A stretch of 6,249 bases of DNA from assembly GCA_900544105.1 (NCBI GenBank), contig UQUC01000096.1, positions 1 through 6,249 of the forward strand. Reading direction: 5' to 3'. Position numbers and translations under genes: made by a program. Under the pieces are notes generated by a model. It was not told the origin of the DNA and did not search any database. It was given only the letters and a program-made list of their open reading frames with translations. Position 1 is the stretch's first letter. The number at the start of each line of letters is the position of its first letter. This DNA is from an uncultured Oscillibacter sp. (GTDB taxonomy: Bacteria > Bacillota > Clostridia > Oscillospirales > Oscillospiraceae). Positions 1-6,194 of the stretch are shown here, one piece after another.

Positions 1-1537
1 CCACTGCTTTTTCGGCTTTGTTTTCAGCCTTCTTTGGGTCCAGGGTCTTCATTGTGGGGAACAGGATGACCTCCCGGATGGTGTCCGCGCCGGTGAGCAG
101 CATGACGCAGCGGTCGATGCCCATGCCCATGCCGCCCGTGGGAGGCATGCCGTATTCCATGGCGGTGAGGAAATCCTCGTCCAGCATTTCGGTCTCGTCA
201 TCGCCCCGCTCCCGCTGCTCCACCTGCTTTTCAAAGCGCTGGCGCTGGTCGATGGGGTCGTTCAGCTCGGAATAGGCGTTGGCCAGCTCACTGTGGCAGA
301 TGAATAGCTCGAAGCGCTCCGTCAGCCGGGGGTCGGCGGGGCTGCGCTTGGTCAGGGGGCTGACCTCCACAGGATACATGGTGATGAAGGTGGGCTGGAT
401 CAGCTTCTCCTCCACCTTCTGATCGAAGCAGGCATACAGGGCGTTGCCCCAGGTCTTTTCGGCAGCATCCGCCAGCTCCACGCCCACGGCCTTGGCCGCG
501 GCCACAGCCTCGGCGTCATCGGTGATGGCGCCGAAGTCCACGCCCACATACTCCTTGACGGCGTCCACCATGGTCAGCCGGCGCCAGCCGGGAGTCAGGT
601 CGATCTGCTCGCCCATCCACTCCACCTGATAGCTGCCGTTGATCTCCTTGGCAGCGCCTGCCAGAATACCCTCGGCAATGTCCATCATGGTGTGGAAGTC
701 GGCGTAAGCCTGATACATCTCCACGGTGGTGAATTCGGGGTTGTGCTTGGGGTCCATGCCCTCGTTGCGGAAAATGCGGCCGATCTCATATACACGGTCC
801 ATGCCGCCCACGATGAGCCGCTTCAGCGGCAGCTCCGTGGCGATGCGCATGTACATGTCAATGTCCAGGGTGTTGTGATGGGTGATGAAGGGCCGGGCGG
901 CGGCACCGCCGGCGATGGTGTTCAAAACAGGGGTCTCCACTTCCATGTAGCCCATGTTGTCCAGATAGTTCCGCATGAACTTGATGAACTGAGAACGGAT
1001 AACGAAGTTCTTCTTCACCTCAGGGTTCACCATCAGGTCCACATAGCGCTGACGGAACCGCAGTTCCTTGTCCTGCAGGCCGTGGAACTTCTCCGGCAGG
1101 GGCAGGAGGGACTTGGACAGCAGGGTGATGTTATGCGCCCGGACGCTCATCTCGCCCCGCTGGGTGCGGAACGCCTCGCCCTCGACGCCCACGATGTCGC
1201 CGATGTCGAACTTCTTGAACTTCTTATAGACCTCTTCGTCCATCTCGTCCTGACGGGCGTAGAGCTGGATGCGGCCGTCCCGGTCCTGCAAATCGCAGAA
1301 AGATACCTTGCCCATGCCGCGCTTGCTCATGAGGCGGCCTGCCACCTTGACGGGTTTGCCCTCCATAGCGTCGAAGTTGTCCTTGATCTGCTGGGAGGTC
1401 GCATCCCAGTCAAAGCGGGTGATCACAAAGGGGTTCTGGCCCTCCGCCTGGAGATTCGTCAGCTTCTCCCGGCGAATACGGGTCTGCTCGGACAGGCTCA
1501 GCTCCGGCTGGGCCTGGGGATTCTTCTGTTCAGCCAT
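1..1537 (-). CDS. lysS: Lysyl-tRNA synthetase, class II (3' end cut off by the window)
   Basis: This enzyme charges tRNA-Lys with lysine in the cytosol, using ATP. The visible 512 residues show the class IIb layout. An N-terminal OB-fold anticodon-binding region lies at about 55-150. Motif 1 is around 181-205. Motif 2 is at 253-278, with FRNEG (R257, E259) and HNPEFT. Motif 3, GGMGMGIDR, is at 468-476, with the ATP-contacting R476. The family usually ends just after the LFP-x-MK segment, here 492-497. This one runs on with a Lys/Ala/Glu-rich tail and reaches the window edge without a stop, so its true length is unknown. The start ATG (1535-1537) follows TAAGGAG at a 7-nt gap, and the stop of greA is part of that site, so the two are probably co-translated from the greA promoter. 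The identity is certain; only the C-terminus is open. Confidence 0.97.
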   Translation of the reverse strand, partial: MAEQKNPQAQPELSLSEQTRIRREKLTNLQAEGQNPFVITRFDWDATSQQIKDNFDAMEGKPVKVAGRLMSKRGMGKVSFCDLQDRDGRIQLYARQDEMDEEVYKKFKKFDIGDIVGVEGEAFRTQRGEMSVRAHNITLLSKSLLPLPEKFHGLQDKELRFRQRYVDLMVNPEVKKNFVIRSQFIKFMRNYLDNMGYMEVETPVLNTIAGGAAARPFITHHNTLDIDMYMRIATELPLKRLIVGGMDRVYEIGRIFRNEGMDPKHNPEFTTVEMYQAYADFHTMMDIAEGILAGAAKEINGSYQVEWMGEQIDLTPGWRRLTMVDAVKEYVGVDFGAITDDAEAVAAAKAVGVELADAAEKTWGNALYACFDQKVEEKLIQPTFITMYPVEVSPLTKRSPADPRLTERFELFICHSELANAYSELNDPIDQRQRFEKQVEQRERGDDETEMLDEDFLTAMEYGMPPTGGMGMGIDRCVMLLTGADTIREVILFPTMKTLDPKKAENKAEKAV

Positions 1538-1548
1538 GATTCTTCTCC

Positions 1549-2016
1549 TTAGCGTTCGATCTTCTTGACGGTGTAACGGATGTTGCCGAAGGGCGCTTCC
1601 ACCACGACCTCCTGGCCTTCCTTGGCGCCCAGGAAGGCCTTACCGAAGGGAGACTCCTCGGAGATGATGCCGTGCATGGGATCGGACTCCTGAGAGCCGA
1701 CGATCTTATAGCTGGCTTCCTTGCCGTCGGTGCCCTGAACGGTGACGGTGCAGCCGATGGTGATGGTGTCAGACGCGGCGGACTCATCCACGATGACCAC
1801 GTGCTGCAGGATCACTTCCAGCTCGGCAATGCGGGAATAGAGCTTGCCCTGCTCGTTCTTTGCCTCATCATACTCGCTGTTTTCGCTGAGGTCGCCGAAG
1901 CCGCGGGCGATCTTGATCTGCTCCGCCACCTCGTCGGACCGGGTGGTCTTCAGATAATTCAGTTCCTGCTCCAGCTCGTCCTTACGAGCTTGGCTCATTT
2001 TGTATTCTTTTTCCAT
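1549..2016 (-). CDS. greA: Transcription elongation factor GreA
   Basis: GreA enters the secondary channel of backtracked RNA polymerase and stimulates cleavage of the nascent RNA. The product is 155 residues, close to the usual 158 or so. Residues 1-75 form the coiled-coil hairpin. Its tip motif GDLSENSEY (41-49) carries the two acidic residues, D42 and E45, that hold the catalytic Mg in this family. The C-terminal part is the FKBP-like domain, with the typical I-x-S-x-E-S-P-x-G-x-A stretch near 118-128. I chose the ATG at 2014-2016 because AAAGGA lies 9 nt upstream. An ATG 18 nt earlier (2034) is in frame but has only AGGA two bases before it. The gene is first in a greA-lysS operon with an 11-nt gap and has its own strong promoter (2077-2105). 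Confidence 0.96.
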   Translation of the reverse strand: MEKEYKMSQARKDELEQELNYLKTTRSDEVAEQIKIARGFGDLSENSEYDEAKNEQGKLYSRIAELEVILQHVVIVDESAASDTITIGCTVTVQGTDGKEASYKIVGSQESDPMHGIISEESPFGKAFLGAKEGQEVVVEAPFGNIRYTVKKIER

Positions 2017-2076
2017 TTCGGCTGTTCCTTTCATTATCCTGAAGTGTATAACACTCCTAATTTACCATGGTTTTAT

Positions 2077-2105
2077 ATTGTAATAGGTATCTCCCGGATT
2101 GTCAA
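2077..2105 (-). promoter_or_regulatory. Sigma-A type promoter of greA-lysS
   Basis: On the minus strand a perfect -35 box TTGACA (2100-2105) is separated by exactly 17 nt from a -10 box TACAAT (2077-2082). Transcription would start near 2070, giving a leader of about 55 nt before the greA ATG. The -35 box contains the TGA stop (2102-2104) of the upstream unknown gene, so there is no intergenic room and no terminator between the two. The match to the vegetative consensus is close; actual use is inferred. Confidence 0.85.
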
Positions 2106-2869
2106 GGGCAAAAGGCTCTGATTTCGGGAACAGCCCCTTTGTTTTCCGTTTCTCCCAGCTGCACGGACACCTGCCCCGGCCGCAGAGCGCCGGTCCGCCA
2201 CAGGACCGACAGAAGCTGGCCCCGGTCAAGGCCTTCCGGCAGCCTGGCCTCCACCTCCGGCGGCAGCAGAAGTCGGGGCAGGGGCAGTGATTCGTCATAT
2301 AGCGGCAAAAAGCCGCCGCCCTGCGCTTCCGTGGGGTCAAAGGCCATGTGGACAGACACCGGCTCCCGCTCCGTCTCCGGGTTCAGCACGATGGACACAC
2401 CGTATTCCCGCCGCAGACGGCGGCACAGCTCCTCCCCGCCGAAGGGGACCTTCAATATGAGATACCGGTGCCGCAGAGCCAGCTCCGTCACCGTCCGCAC
2501 CACCTCGCCGGAGAGGGCATCCGCCGTGATCAGCACCCGCGCCCCGGCGGGGTTTTCCCCCCGGAACCGCAGCAACTCTCCGCACCAGTCCGCGGCGATG
2601 GCCCGCCGGAGCGACAGGGTCTCTACCGGGCGCAGCCCCTCCGGCAGAGCCTCCGCTGAGGCCCCGGCAGGCAGCACCACCTGTTCCACCCTCTGCCGCA
2701 GCAGCTTTTTCCCGGCGGTACGGAGCCTCCGCCGCTCCGTTAAGGGGTTCCTGCGCCGGTCCCGCGTCATCCGGGCGCAGAGAAACCGGATATGCAGAAC
2801 GCTGACCTCCTTTAACGTAACAGGACGGGTCCAATGCCCGCTTGGTTCCCAAAGCATCATTCCTACCAT
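2102..2869 (-). CDS. Conserved-looking cytosolic protein of unknown function
   Basis: I do not recognise this protein. From the ATG at 2869 it has 255 residues. It has no signal peptide in its likely mature part and no long hydrophobic span. Residues 34-60 are very basic (many Arg and Lys). The rest alternates short hydrophobic strands (RVLITAD, RYLILKVPF, GVSIVLNP) with charged helices, as in an alpha/beta fold, and the C-terminus is Leu/Pro-rich. Coding is supported by high GC3 and an ordinary amino-acid mix, while overlapping frames on both strands give low-complexity translations. The start is unsettled. The ATG at 2869 has AGGAGG 9 nt upstream, but that site lies inside a long hairpin. 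A CTG at 2797 has TAAAGGAGG 8 nt upstream, and GC3 rises sharply from there (about 54% in the 24 codons before, about 84% in the 45 after). From CTG the product is 231 residues. The TGA stop overlaps the greA -35 box. Confidence 0.75.
   Translation of the reverse strand: MVGMMLWEPSGHWTRPVTLKEVSVLHIRFLCARMTRDRRRNPLTERRRLRTAGKKLLRQRVEQVVLPAGASAEALPEGLRPVETLSLRRAIAADWCGELLRFRGENPAGARVLITADALSGEVVRTVTELALRHRYLILKVPFGGEELCRRLRREYGVSIVLNPETEREPVSVHMAFDPTEAQGGGFLPLYDESLPLPRLLLPPEVEARLPEGLDRGQLLSVLWRTGALRPGQVSVQLGETENKGAVPEIRAFCP
2806..2814 (-). promoter_or_regulatory. Strong ribosome binding site pointing to a CTG start
   Basis: TAAAGGAGG is the same string that precedes the M23 hydrolase gene, and a near match (AAAAGGAGG) precedes the microprotein gene. 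It stands 8 nt before an in-frame CTG (2795-2797) of the unknown gene. No ATG, GTG or TTG lies at a usable distance in any frame; the next in-frame ATG (2770) is 35 nt beyond the site. This makes CTG a serious candidate for the real start. Confidence 0.6.
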
Positions 2870-2873
2870 AACG

Positions 2874-2912
2874 ATCAACCTCCTGCCCCATGGTATGGGA
2901 CAGGAGGTCGAT
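2874..2912 (-). promoter_or_regulatory. Long RNA hairpin covering a Shine-Dalgarno sequence
   Basis: Two 18-nt arms (2895-2912 and 2874-2891) pair across a 3-nt loop. In minus-strand RNA all 18 positions pair, two of them as G-U wobbles. In plus-strand RNA those two would be A-C mismatches, so the structure fits the minus-strand transcript. The 3' arm holds AGGAGG (2879-2884), the ribosome binding site for the ATG at 2869, so folding would hide it. The sequence after the stem is only mildly T-rich and has no U run. I therefore do not call it a standard terminator, though a weak one is possible. Confidence 0.75.
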
Positions 2913-2915
2913 TCA

Positions 2916-2931
2916 GAACGGTTCGCCGTTC
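2916..2931 (-). other. Small hairpin just after the microprotein gene
   Basis: A perfect 6-bp stem, GAACGG with CCGTTC, closes a 4-nt loop (2922-2925). It begins one base after the stop of the 54-residue gene and 3 nt before the larger hairpin. The loop is CGAA on the transcribed minus strand and TTCG on the plus strand. It has no U tract. It could protect the 3' end of the operon mRNA or be coincidental. Confidence 0.5.
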
Positions 2932-2932
2932 C

Positions 2933-3097
2933 TTACTTCTTTTTCAGTTCGCTGAGGATACAAAGCCCCATGGCCAGCACAGGCAGCAGTCCCCGCAGAC
3001 ACAGAAAGCCCTGCGGATCGCCTAAGCGGATATTGGCATCGGCAAACAGTCCCACAACCCACGCGGCCAGCGTGGCGTTGATCGCTTTCAGATACAT
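2933..3097 (-). CDS. 54-residue putative membrane microprotein in the ftsEX-hydrolase operon
   Basis: This small gene starts at ATG 3095-3097, with AAAGGAGG 8 nt upstream. That site overlaps the stop codon of the M23 hydrolase, so the two are very likely translationally coupled. The product begins MYLKAINATLAAWVVGLFAD and ends SELKKK. It has two hydrophobic stretches, at about 5-19 and 32-48, split by a short polar turn containing RLGDPQG. A hairpin-like two-segment membrane protein with a Lys-rich cytosolic end is plausible. I do not recognise a family. The position next to FtsX and its hydrolase suggests a role with that complex, or at the membrane during division, but this is inference from context. 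Holin-like function was considered and is unsupported. Confidence 0.72.
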   Translation of the reverse strand: MYLKAINATLAAWVVGLFADANIRLGDPQGFLCLRGLLPVLAMGLCILSELKKK

Positions 3098-3112
3098 TCG
3101 CACTTCCTCCTT

Positions 3113-4360
3113 TTATTTGCCCACTGAGGTGCCAGAGAGGGTGTAGCCCGTCAGATACCCTTTTTTCGGCGCCGCGCCGTGGCTCAGGGGATTGATCCGC
3201 ACATTGTTTTCCACCACCTCAAAGTGGAGGTGGGGCCCAGTGGAGTGTCCGGTGGAGCCGGTAATGCCGATGGTCTGTCCCTGCTTGACATAGGTTCCCA
3301 CGCTGACCTTGATGCTGCTCATGTGAGCGTACAGGGTGGTGTTGCCCACACCGTGAGAAATGACCACATAGTTGCCGTAGGAGCTGGACCGCTGGGCGAT
3401 GATGACCGTACCCGCCTTGGCAGCGTACACCGGACTGGTGTAACCCACCCGGCCGATGTCGGTGCCCTTGTGGTTGGTGGAGCCAACGCCGCCGGGAGAA
3501 TTACGCCCGCCTACGGTGGAGGTGATATACCGGCTGTCCACCGGCCAGATGTAGCCGCCGGGGTTAGTGTTGTATTTCTTTCCCTCCGCCGCCATCTGTT
3601 CTTCCAGCTTCTTCTGCATCTGCTTGACCTGCTGCTCGATGCGGCGCTCCTCAGCCTCCAGCTCCTTCAGTGTGGCCTGATACTCGGCGGCGTTGTCGTC
3701 GATCTCCTTGACCAGCTTGTTGGCCTCGTCCCGCTGGGCGCTGAGCTGCTTTTTCTGGGTCTCCAGTTCTGTTTTGGCGGCTTCCAGCGCCGCCTTATTG
3801 GTTTCCAGACCGGCTTTCTTCTCCGCGATCTCCGCCTGCAGGGTCTGAAGATCCTGAATCACCCGCCGGTCATAATCCATGACCTCGTTGATAAAGTCCA
3901 GACTGCCCAGCAGGTCGGAAAAGCTGTTGGCCTTGAACAGCACCGACCAATAGCTGATGGTGCCCCGCTCCTCCATTTCCCGGACCCGCTTGCAGAACAG
4001 CTCATATTGAGCCTCCTCCCGCTGCTGGGCGTCCGCCAGTTCGGTTTCCGTCTGAGAAATAAGGGCGTTGTAGTCGGAGATCTGAGCCTCCGTGTTGCTG
4101 ATCTTGGCGTTGGTGTTGGCGATCTGGTCATCCAGAAGGGTCTTTTTCTGCACCGCCGCCGCCTTATCGTTCTTCAGACTATTGAGCTTGCTCTGGATCT
4201 CCTTTTGTTTTTTATCCAGGCTGGCGGCGTTCCCTTTCAGGGCGTCGATATCCGCCTGGGTGACCTTAGCGGCCATGGCCGGGGCCGCATTCACCGTCAG
4301 GCACAGCACCGCACAGAGCAGCGCGGCGCAGATGCGGACATAGCGCTTGCTTTTCTTCAT
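3113..4360 (-). CDS. Secreted coiled-coil M23 peptidoglycan endopeptidase (PcsB/CwlO/EnvC type)
   Basis: The product (415 residues) is predicted to be an exported murein hydrolase switched on by FtsEX. A signal peptide covers residues 1-30: a basic MKKSKRYVR start, a hydrophobic core, and AMA before the cut. Residues 35-135 and 165-262 are heptad-rich coiled coil. They are separated by a hinge (135-165, SYWSVLF and SFSDLLGSLDF) that is typical of this group. The C-terminal LytM domain (about 268-393) has all expected residues: H297 and D301 in HKGTD and H379 as zinc ligands, with H346 and H377 (HLHFE region) as the catalytic pair. About 20 residues follow the domain. The start ATG has AAAGGAGG 6 nt upstream, overlapping the ftsX stop. 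In streptococci and bacilli the coiled coil contacts the outer loop of FtsX; the same is inferred here. I leave the symbol blank because PcsB and CwlO relatives are hard to tell apart. Confidence 0.92.
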   Translation of the reverse strand: MKKSKRYVRICAALLCAVLCLTVNAAPAMAAKVTQADIDALKGNAASLDKKQKEIQSKLNSLKNDKAAAVQKKTLLDDQIANTNAKISNTEAQISDYNALISQTETELADAQQREEAQYELFCKRVREMEERGTISYWSVLFKANSFSDLLGSLDFINEVMDYDRRVIQDLQTLQAEIAEKKAGLETNKAALEAAKTELETQKKQLSAQRDEANKLVKEIDDNAAEYQATLKELEAEERRIEQQVKQMQKKLEEQMAAEGKKYNTNPGGYIWPVDSRYITSTVGGRNSPGGVGSTNHKGTDIGRVGYTSPVYAAKAGTVIIAQRSSSYGNYVVISHGVGNTTLYAHMSSIKVSVGTYVKQGQTIGITGSTGHSTGPHLHFEVVENNVRINPLSHGAAPKKGYLTGYTLSGTSVGK

Positions 4361-4372
4361 GTCCGCCCTCCT

Positions 4373-5260
4373 TTACACCTGAAGGAACCGCCGGATGGCG
4401 GAAAGGCTTCCGCCTACGCCAATGAGGATGCCGGCCCCCAGAAATACACCGCCCACCGGCTTCCAGAGCTGCTGGAAGGGCACGATGGAAAGGAGCTGTA
4501 AGGTGTCATTGTTGGCAACGCCCCGCGCAATGGCTTCATACAAGCCCCATTGCAGCAAAAAGGCCAGGATCGCACCAGTGAGGCCCAACATGAAGCCCTC
4601 ATACACAAAGGGCCAGCGGATAAAGCCGTTGGTCGCGCCCACCATTTTCATAATGGCGATCTCATCCCGCCGGTCAAAGGTGGTGAGCTTGATGGTGTTG
4701 GAAATAATGAACATGGACACCACAAACAGCACCGCGATCAGCGTCAGGCAGATGACCGTGGCGATATTCCGGACTGTGATGAAGCCGTTGGTCAGCTCCG
4801 CATAGGCGTTGATGCCGCCGATGCCGGGAATGGTCTTGATGAGTTCCACCGTCTGGCTCTGGAGTTTCAGCTCCTTGACCTTGATGGCGAACCGGTCCCG
4901 GAGGATGTTGGGGTCCAGATCCTGAAAATATTCCTCATCCGGGTGTTCGCTGATAAAGGACTGCATGGCCTCCTCACGGGAGATAAAGGTGACGGACGCC
5001 ACATTGTCCACCGCTTCCAGTTTCTTTTGCAGGGCCTTGGCCTGTGCCACCGTATAGCTGTCATCCACAAACGCTAAAATCTCATTGTCCCGCTCCGCCT
5101 GCTTCAAGTTGGCGTCCGCGTTGACGGCCACCAGCGTAAAGGTGCCCATGATCAGCAGGCACGCCACGGTAATGCCGATGGCGGCGAAGGACATGAAGCC
5201 GTGGCTGAACATATTGGAAAGGCCCTCATGGAAGAAATATCCGAAATCGTGTTTACTCAT
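4373..5260 (-). CDS. ftsX: Cell-division ABC transporter permease-like protein FtsX
   Basis: FtsX is the membrane half of the FtsEX complex. It carries the ATPase cycle of FtsE across the membrane to a wall hydrolase rather than moving a substrate. The 295-residue product has the usual layout. A short cytosolic N-terminus is followed by TM1 (about 23-46), a large outer loop (about 47-165) and TM2 (about 166-189). A cytosolic loop then carries the family motif RRDEIAIMKMVGAT (197-210), followed by TM3 (about 221-243) and TM4 (about 268-288). I chose the ATG at 5258-5260 because GGGAGG lies 8 nt upstream; the in-frame ATG at 5278 lacks such a site. The start overlaps the end of ftsE by 8 nt, which suggests coupled synthesis of the two partners. 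The outer loop is the expected contact for the coiled coil of the next gene product. Confidence 0.95.
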   Translation of the reverse strand: MSKHDFGYFFHEGLSNMFSHGFMSFAAIGITVACLLIMGTFTLVAVNADANLKQAERDNEILAFVDDSYTVAQAKALQKKLEAVDNVASVTFISREEAMQSFISEHPDEEYFQDLDPNILRDRFAIKVKELKLQSQTVELIKTIPGIGGINAYAELTNGFITVRNIATVICLTLIAVLFVVSMFIISNTIKLTTFDRRDEIAIMKMVGATNGFIRWPFVYEGFMLGLTGAILAFLLQWGLYEAIARGVANNDTLQLLSIVPFQQLWKPVGGVFLGAGILIGVGGSLSAIRRFLQV

Positions 5261-5945
5261 GGATATGCCCTCCCACATAGCCGCCTACACTGTCGTTGAT
5301 GATGCGGCCCTGGTCAATGGTGATGACTCGCTTGCCGAATTTGTTTACCAGATCCTTTTCATGGGTCACCACCACCACGGTGGTACCAAGCTGGTTGATC
5401 TTCACCAGCAGCGTCATGATCTCCATGGAGCGCTCCGGGTCAAGATTGCCGGTAGGCTCATCGGCGATGATGGTAGCAGGGTTGTTCACCAGCGCCCGGG
5501 CAATGGCCACGCGCTGCTGCTCGCCGCCGGAAAGCTCGCTGGGGAAATTCTCCGCCTTCTTTTCCAGACCCACCAGCTGCAAAACGTATGTAATGCGCTG
5601 TTTGATCTCTTTTTTCGGCATACCAACAGCCCGCATGACAAATTCCAGATTTTCATAGACCGTTTTTTTCTCGATCAGGCGGAAATCCTGGAAAATAACC
5701 CCCAGCGTCCGGCGCATCATGGGAACCTGCCGTTCCGCAATGTTGCTGACAGAAAAGCCGTTGATCATGATACGGCCCGCCGTGGGGACCTCCTCTCCAG
5801 TGAGCATTTTGATAATGGTAGATTTTCCGGACCCGGAGGGGCCCACTAAAAATACAAATTCGCCGTCCTCAATGGCGGCGCTGATACCCCGGATGGCACG
5901 GGTCCCGTTGGGATATTCCATTTCCACGTCTTTCAGGCGGATCAT
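5253..5945 (-). CDS. ftsE: Cell-division ATP-binding protein FtsE
   Basis: FtsE is the cytosolic ATPase that pairs with FtsX at the division site. The 230 residues match the usual length and carry a complete ABC ATPase set: Walker A GPSGSGKST (35-43), Q-loop Q86, signature LSGGEQQR (138-145), Walker B IIADEP with catalytic E163, D-loop NLD (167-169) and switch H195. The FQDFRLI segment after the Q-loop is typical of FtsE. The start is ATG 5943-5945, with AAGGAG 8 nt upstream; a TTG just before it is less likely. It is the first gene of the ftsE-ftsX-hydrolase-microprotein operon, with a promoter about 75 nt upstream. Nothing in it looks damaged. Confidence 0.96.
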   Translation of the reverse strand: MIRLKDVEMEYPNGTRAIRGISAAIEDGEFVFLVGPSGSGKSTIIKMLTGEEVPTAGRIMINGFSVSNIAERQVPMMRRTLGVIFQDFRLIEKKTVYENLEFVMRAVGMPKKEIKQRITYVLQLVGLEKKAENFPSELSGGEQQRVAIARALVNNPATIIADEPTGNLDPERSMEIMTLLVKINQLGTTVVVVTHEKDLVNKFGKRVITIDQGRIINDSVGGYVGGHIHE

Positions 5946-6021
5946 CAAGCAGTCTCCTTATTCGTTGTCCAATCGGCCTGTCCCCTTGGGATCTGGTCGA
6001 CATAATATTATACATAGCTAC

Positions 6022-6050
6022 ATTATATACGGCTTTTCGGGACATTGCAA
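6022..6050 (-). promoter_or_regulatory. Sigma-A type promoter of the ftsE operon
   Basis: The minus strand has -35 TTGCAA (6045-6050), a 17-nt spacer and a perfect -10 TATAAT (6022-6027). Transcription would start near 6015, leaving about 70 nt before the ftsE ATG. A second TATAAT lies 15 nt further on (6007-6012) but has no matching -35 box at the right distance. Use of this promoter is inferred from the match and position. Confidence 0.8.
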
Positions 6051-6062
6051 CGTTTCCTTGCA
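6046..6062. repeat. Short inverted repeat over the ftsE -35 region
   Basis: TGCAA (6046-6050) and TTGCA (6058-6062) form 5-bp arms around a 7-nt spacer, overlapping and extending upstream of the -35 box. This could be an operator, but arms this short occur by chance and I know no regulator to match. Confidence 0.25.
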
Positions 6063-6163
6063 GATTCCTTTCAAAGTTTTTCCCAGGAAATTTTACCAGT
6101 CCCGCGCTGCCCCCCGCTCCTTGGAAAGCCGTTTTTTGCTTCGGGATCGGTCTCCATCTCAAC

Positions 6164-6194
6164 AAAAAACCAGGAAGCCTGATGGCTTCCCGGT
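6164..6194 (-). terminator. Intrinsic terminator of the gene upstream of ftsE
   Basis: In minus-strand RNA an 11-bp stem (6184-6194 with 6169-6179, one G-U wobble) closes a 4-nt loop (6180-6183) and runs straight into a U tract (6164-6169). It lies more than 110 nt before the ftsE promoter, so it must end a transcript that begins outside the window. Confidence 0.88.

Noticed and set aside
692..1552. A 286-codon plus-strand frame opposite lysS
   Set aside because: It is a mirror of the lysyl-tRNA synthetase coding bias. The minus strand has all class II motifs and a proper ribosome binding site.
2017..2034. Earlier in-frame ATG for greA
   Set aside because: Only AGGA two bases upstream, while the ATG at 2016 has AAAGGA at 9 nt and gives the usual family length.
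2057..2068. Three-codon open frame (ATG-GTA-AAT-TAG) at the 5' end of the greA leader
   Set aside because: It would begin within a few bases of the predicted transcript start, has no ribosome binding site, and is too short to distinguish from chance.
2110..2139. Possible terminator at the end of the unknown gene
   Set aside because: The best pairing is 8 bp with two G-U pairs and a 14-nt loop, lies within the coding region, and has only four T residues at the end of the stem.
2337..2891. A second minus-strand frame overlapping the unknown gene
   Set aside because: Its translation is Gly/Ala/Arg-rich with little hydrophobic patterning, as expected from an out-of-frame reading; its ATG lies in the hairpin with no usable ribosome binding site.
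2067..3146. A 359-codon plus-strand frame opposite the unknown gene and the microprotein
   Set aside because: The translation is Ser/Arg/Pro-rich low complexity, and the frame runs across the greA promoter, two hairpins and three minus-strand signals.
3179..4501. A 440-codon open frame on the plus strand across the hydrolase gene
   Set aside because: It is antisense to a gene with a signal peptide and a full set of M23 residues. Long antisense frames are expected opposite GC-rich third positions, and its translation resembles no protein family.
5261..5278. Earlier in-frame ATG for ftsX
   Set aside because: It has no ribosome binding site in front of it, and the GGGAGG that serves the ATG at 5260 lies downstream of it.
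5869..6165. 98-codon minus-strand frame entering ftsE from upstream
   Set aside because: It crosses the ftsE promoter and leader and reads ftsE out of frame; none of its ATGs has a ribosome binding site.
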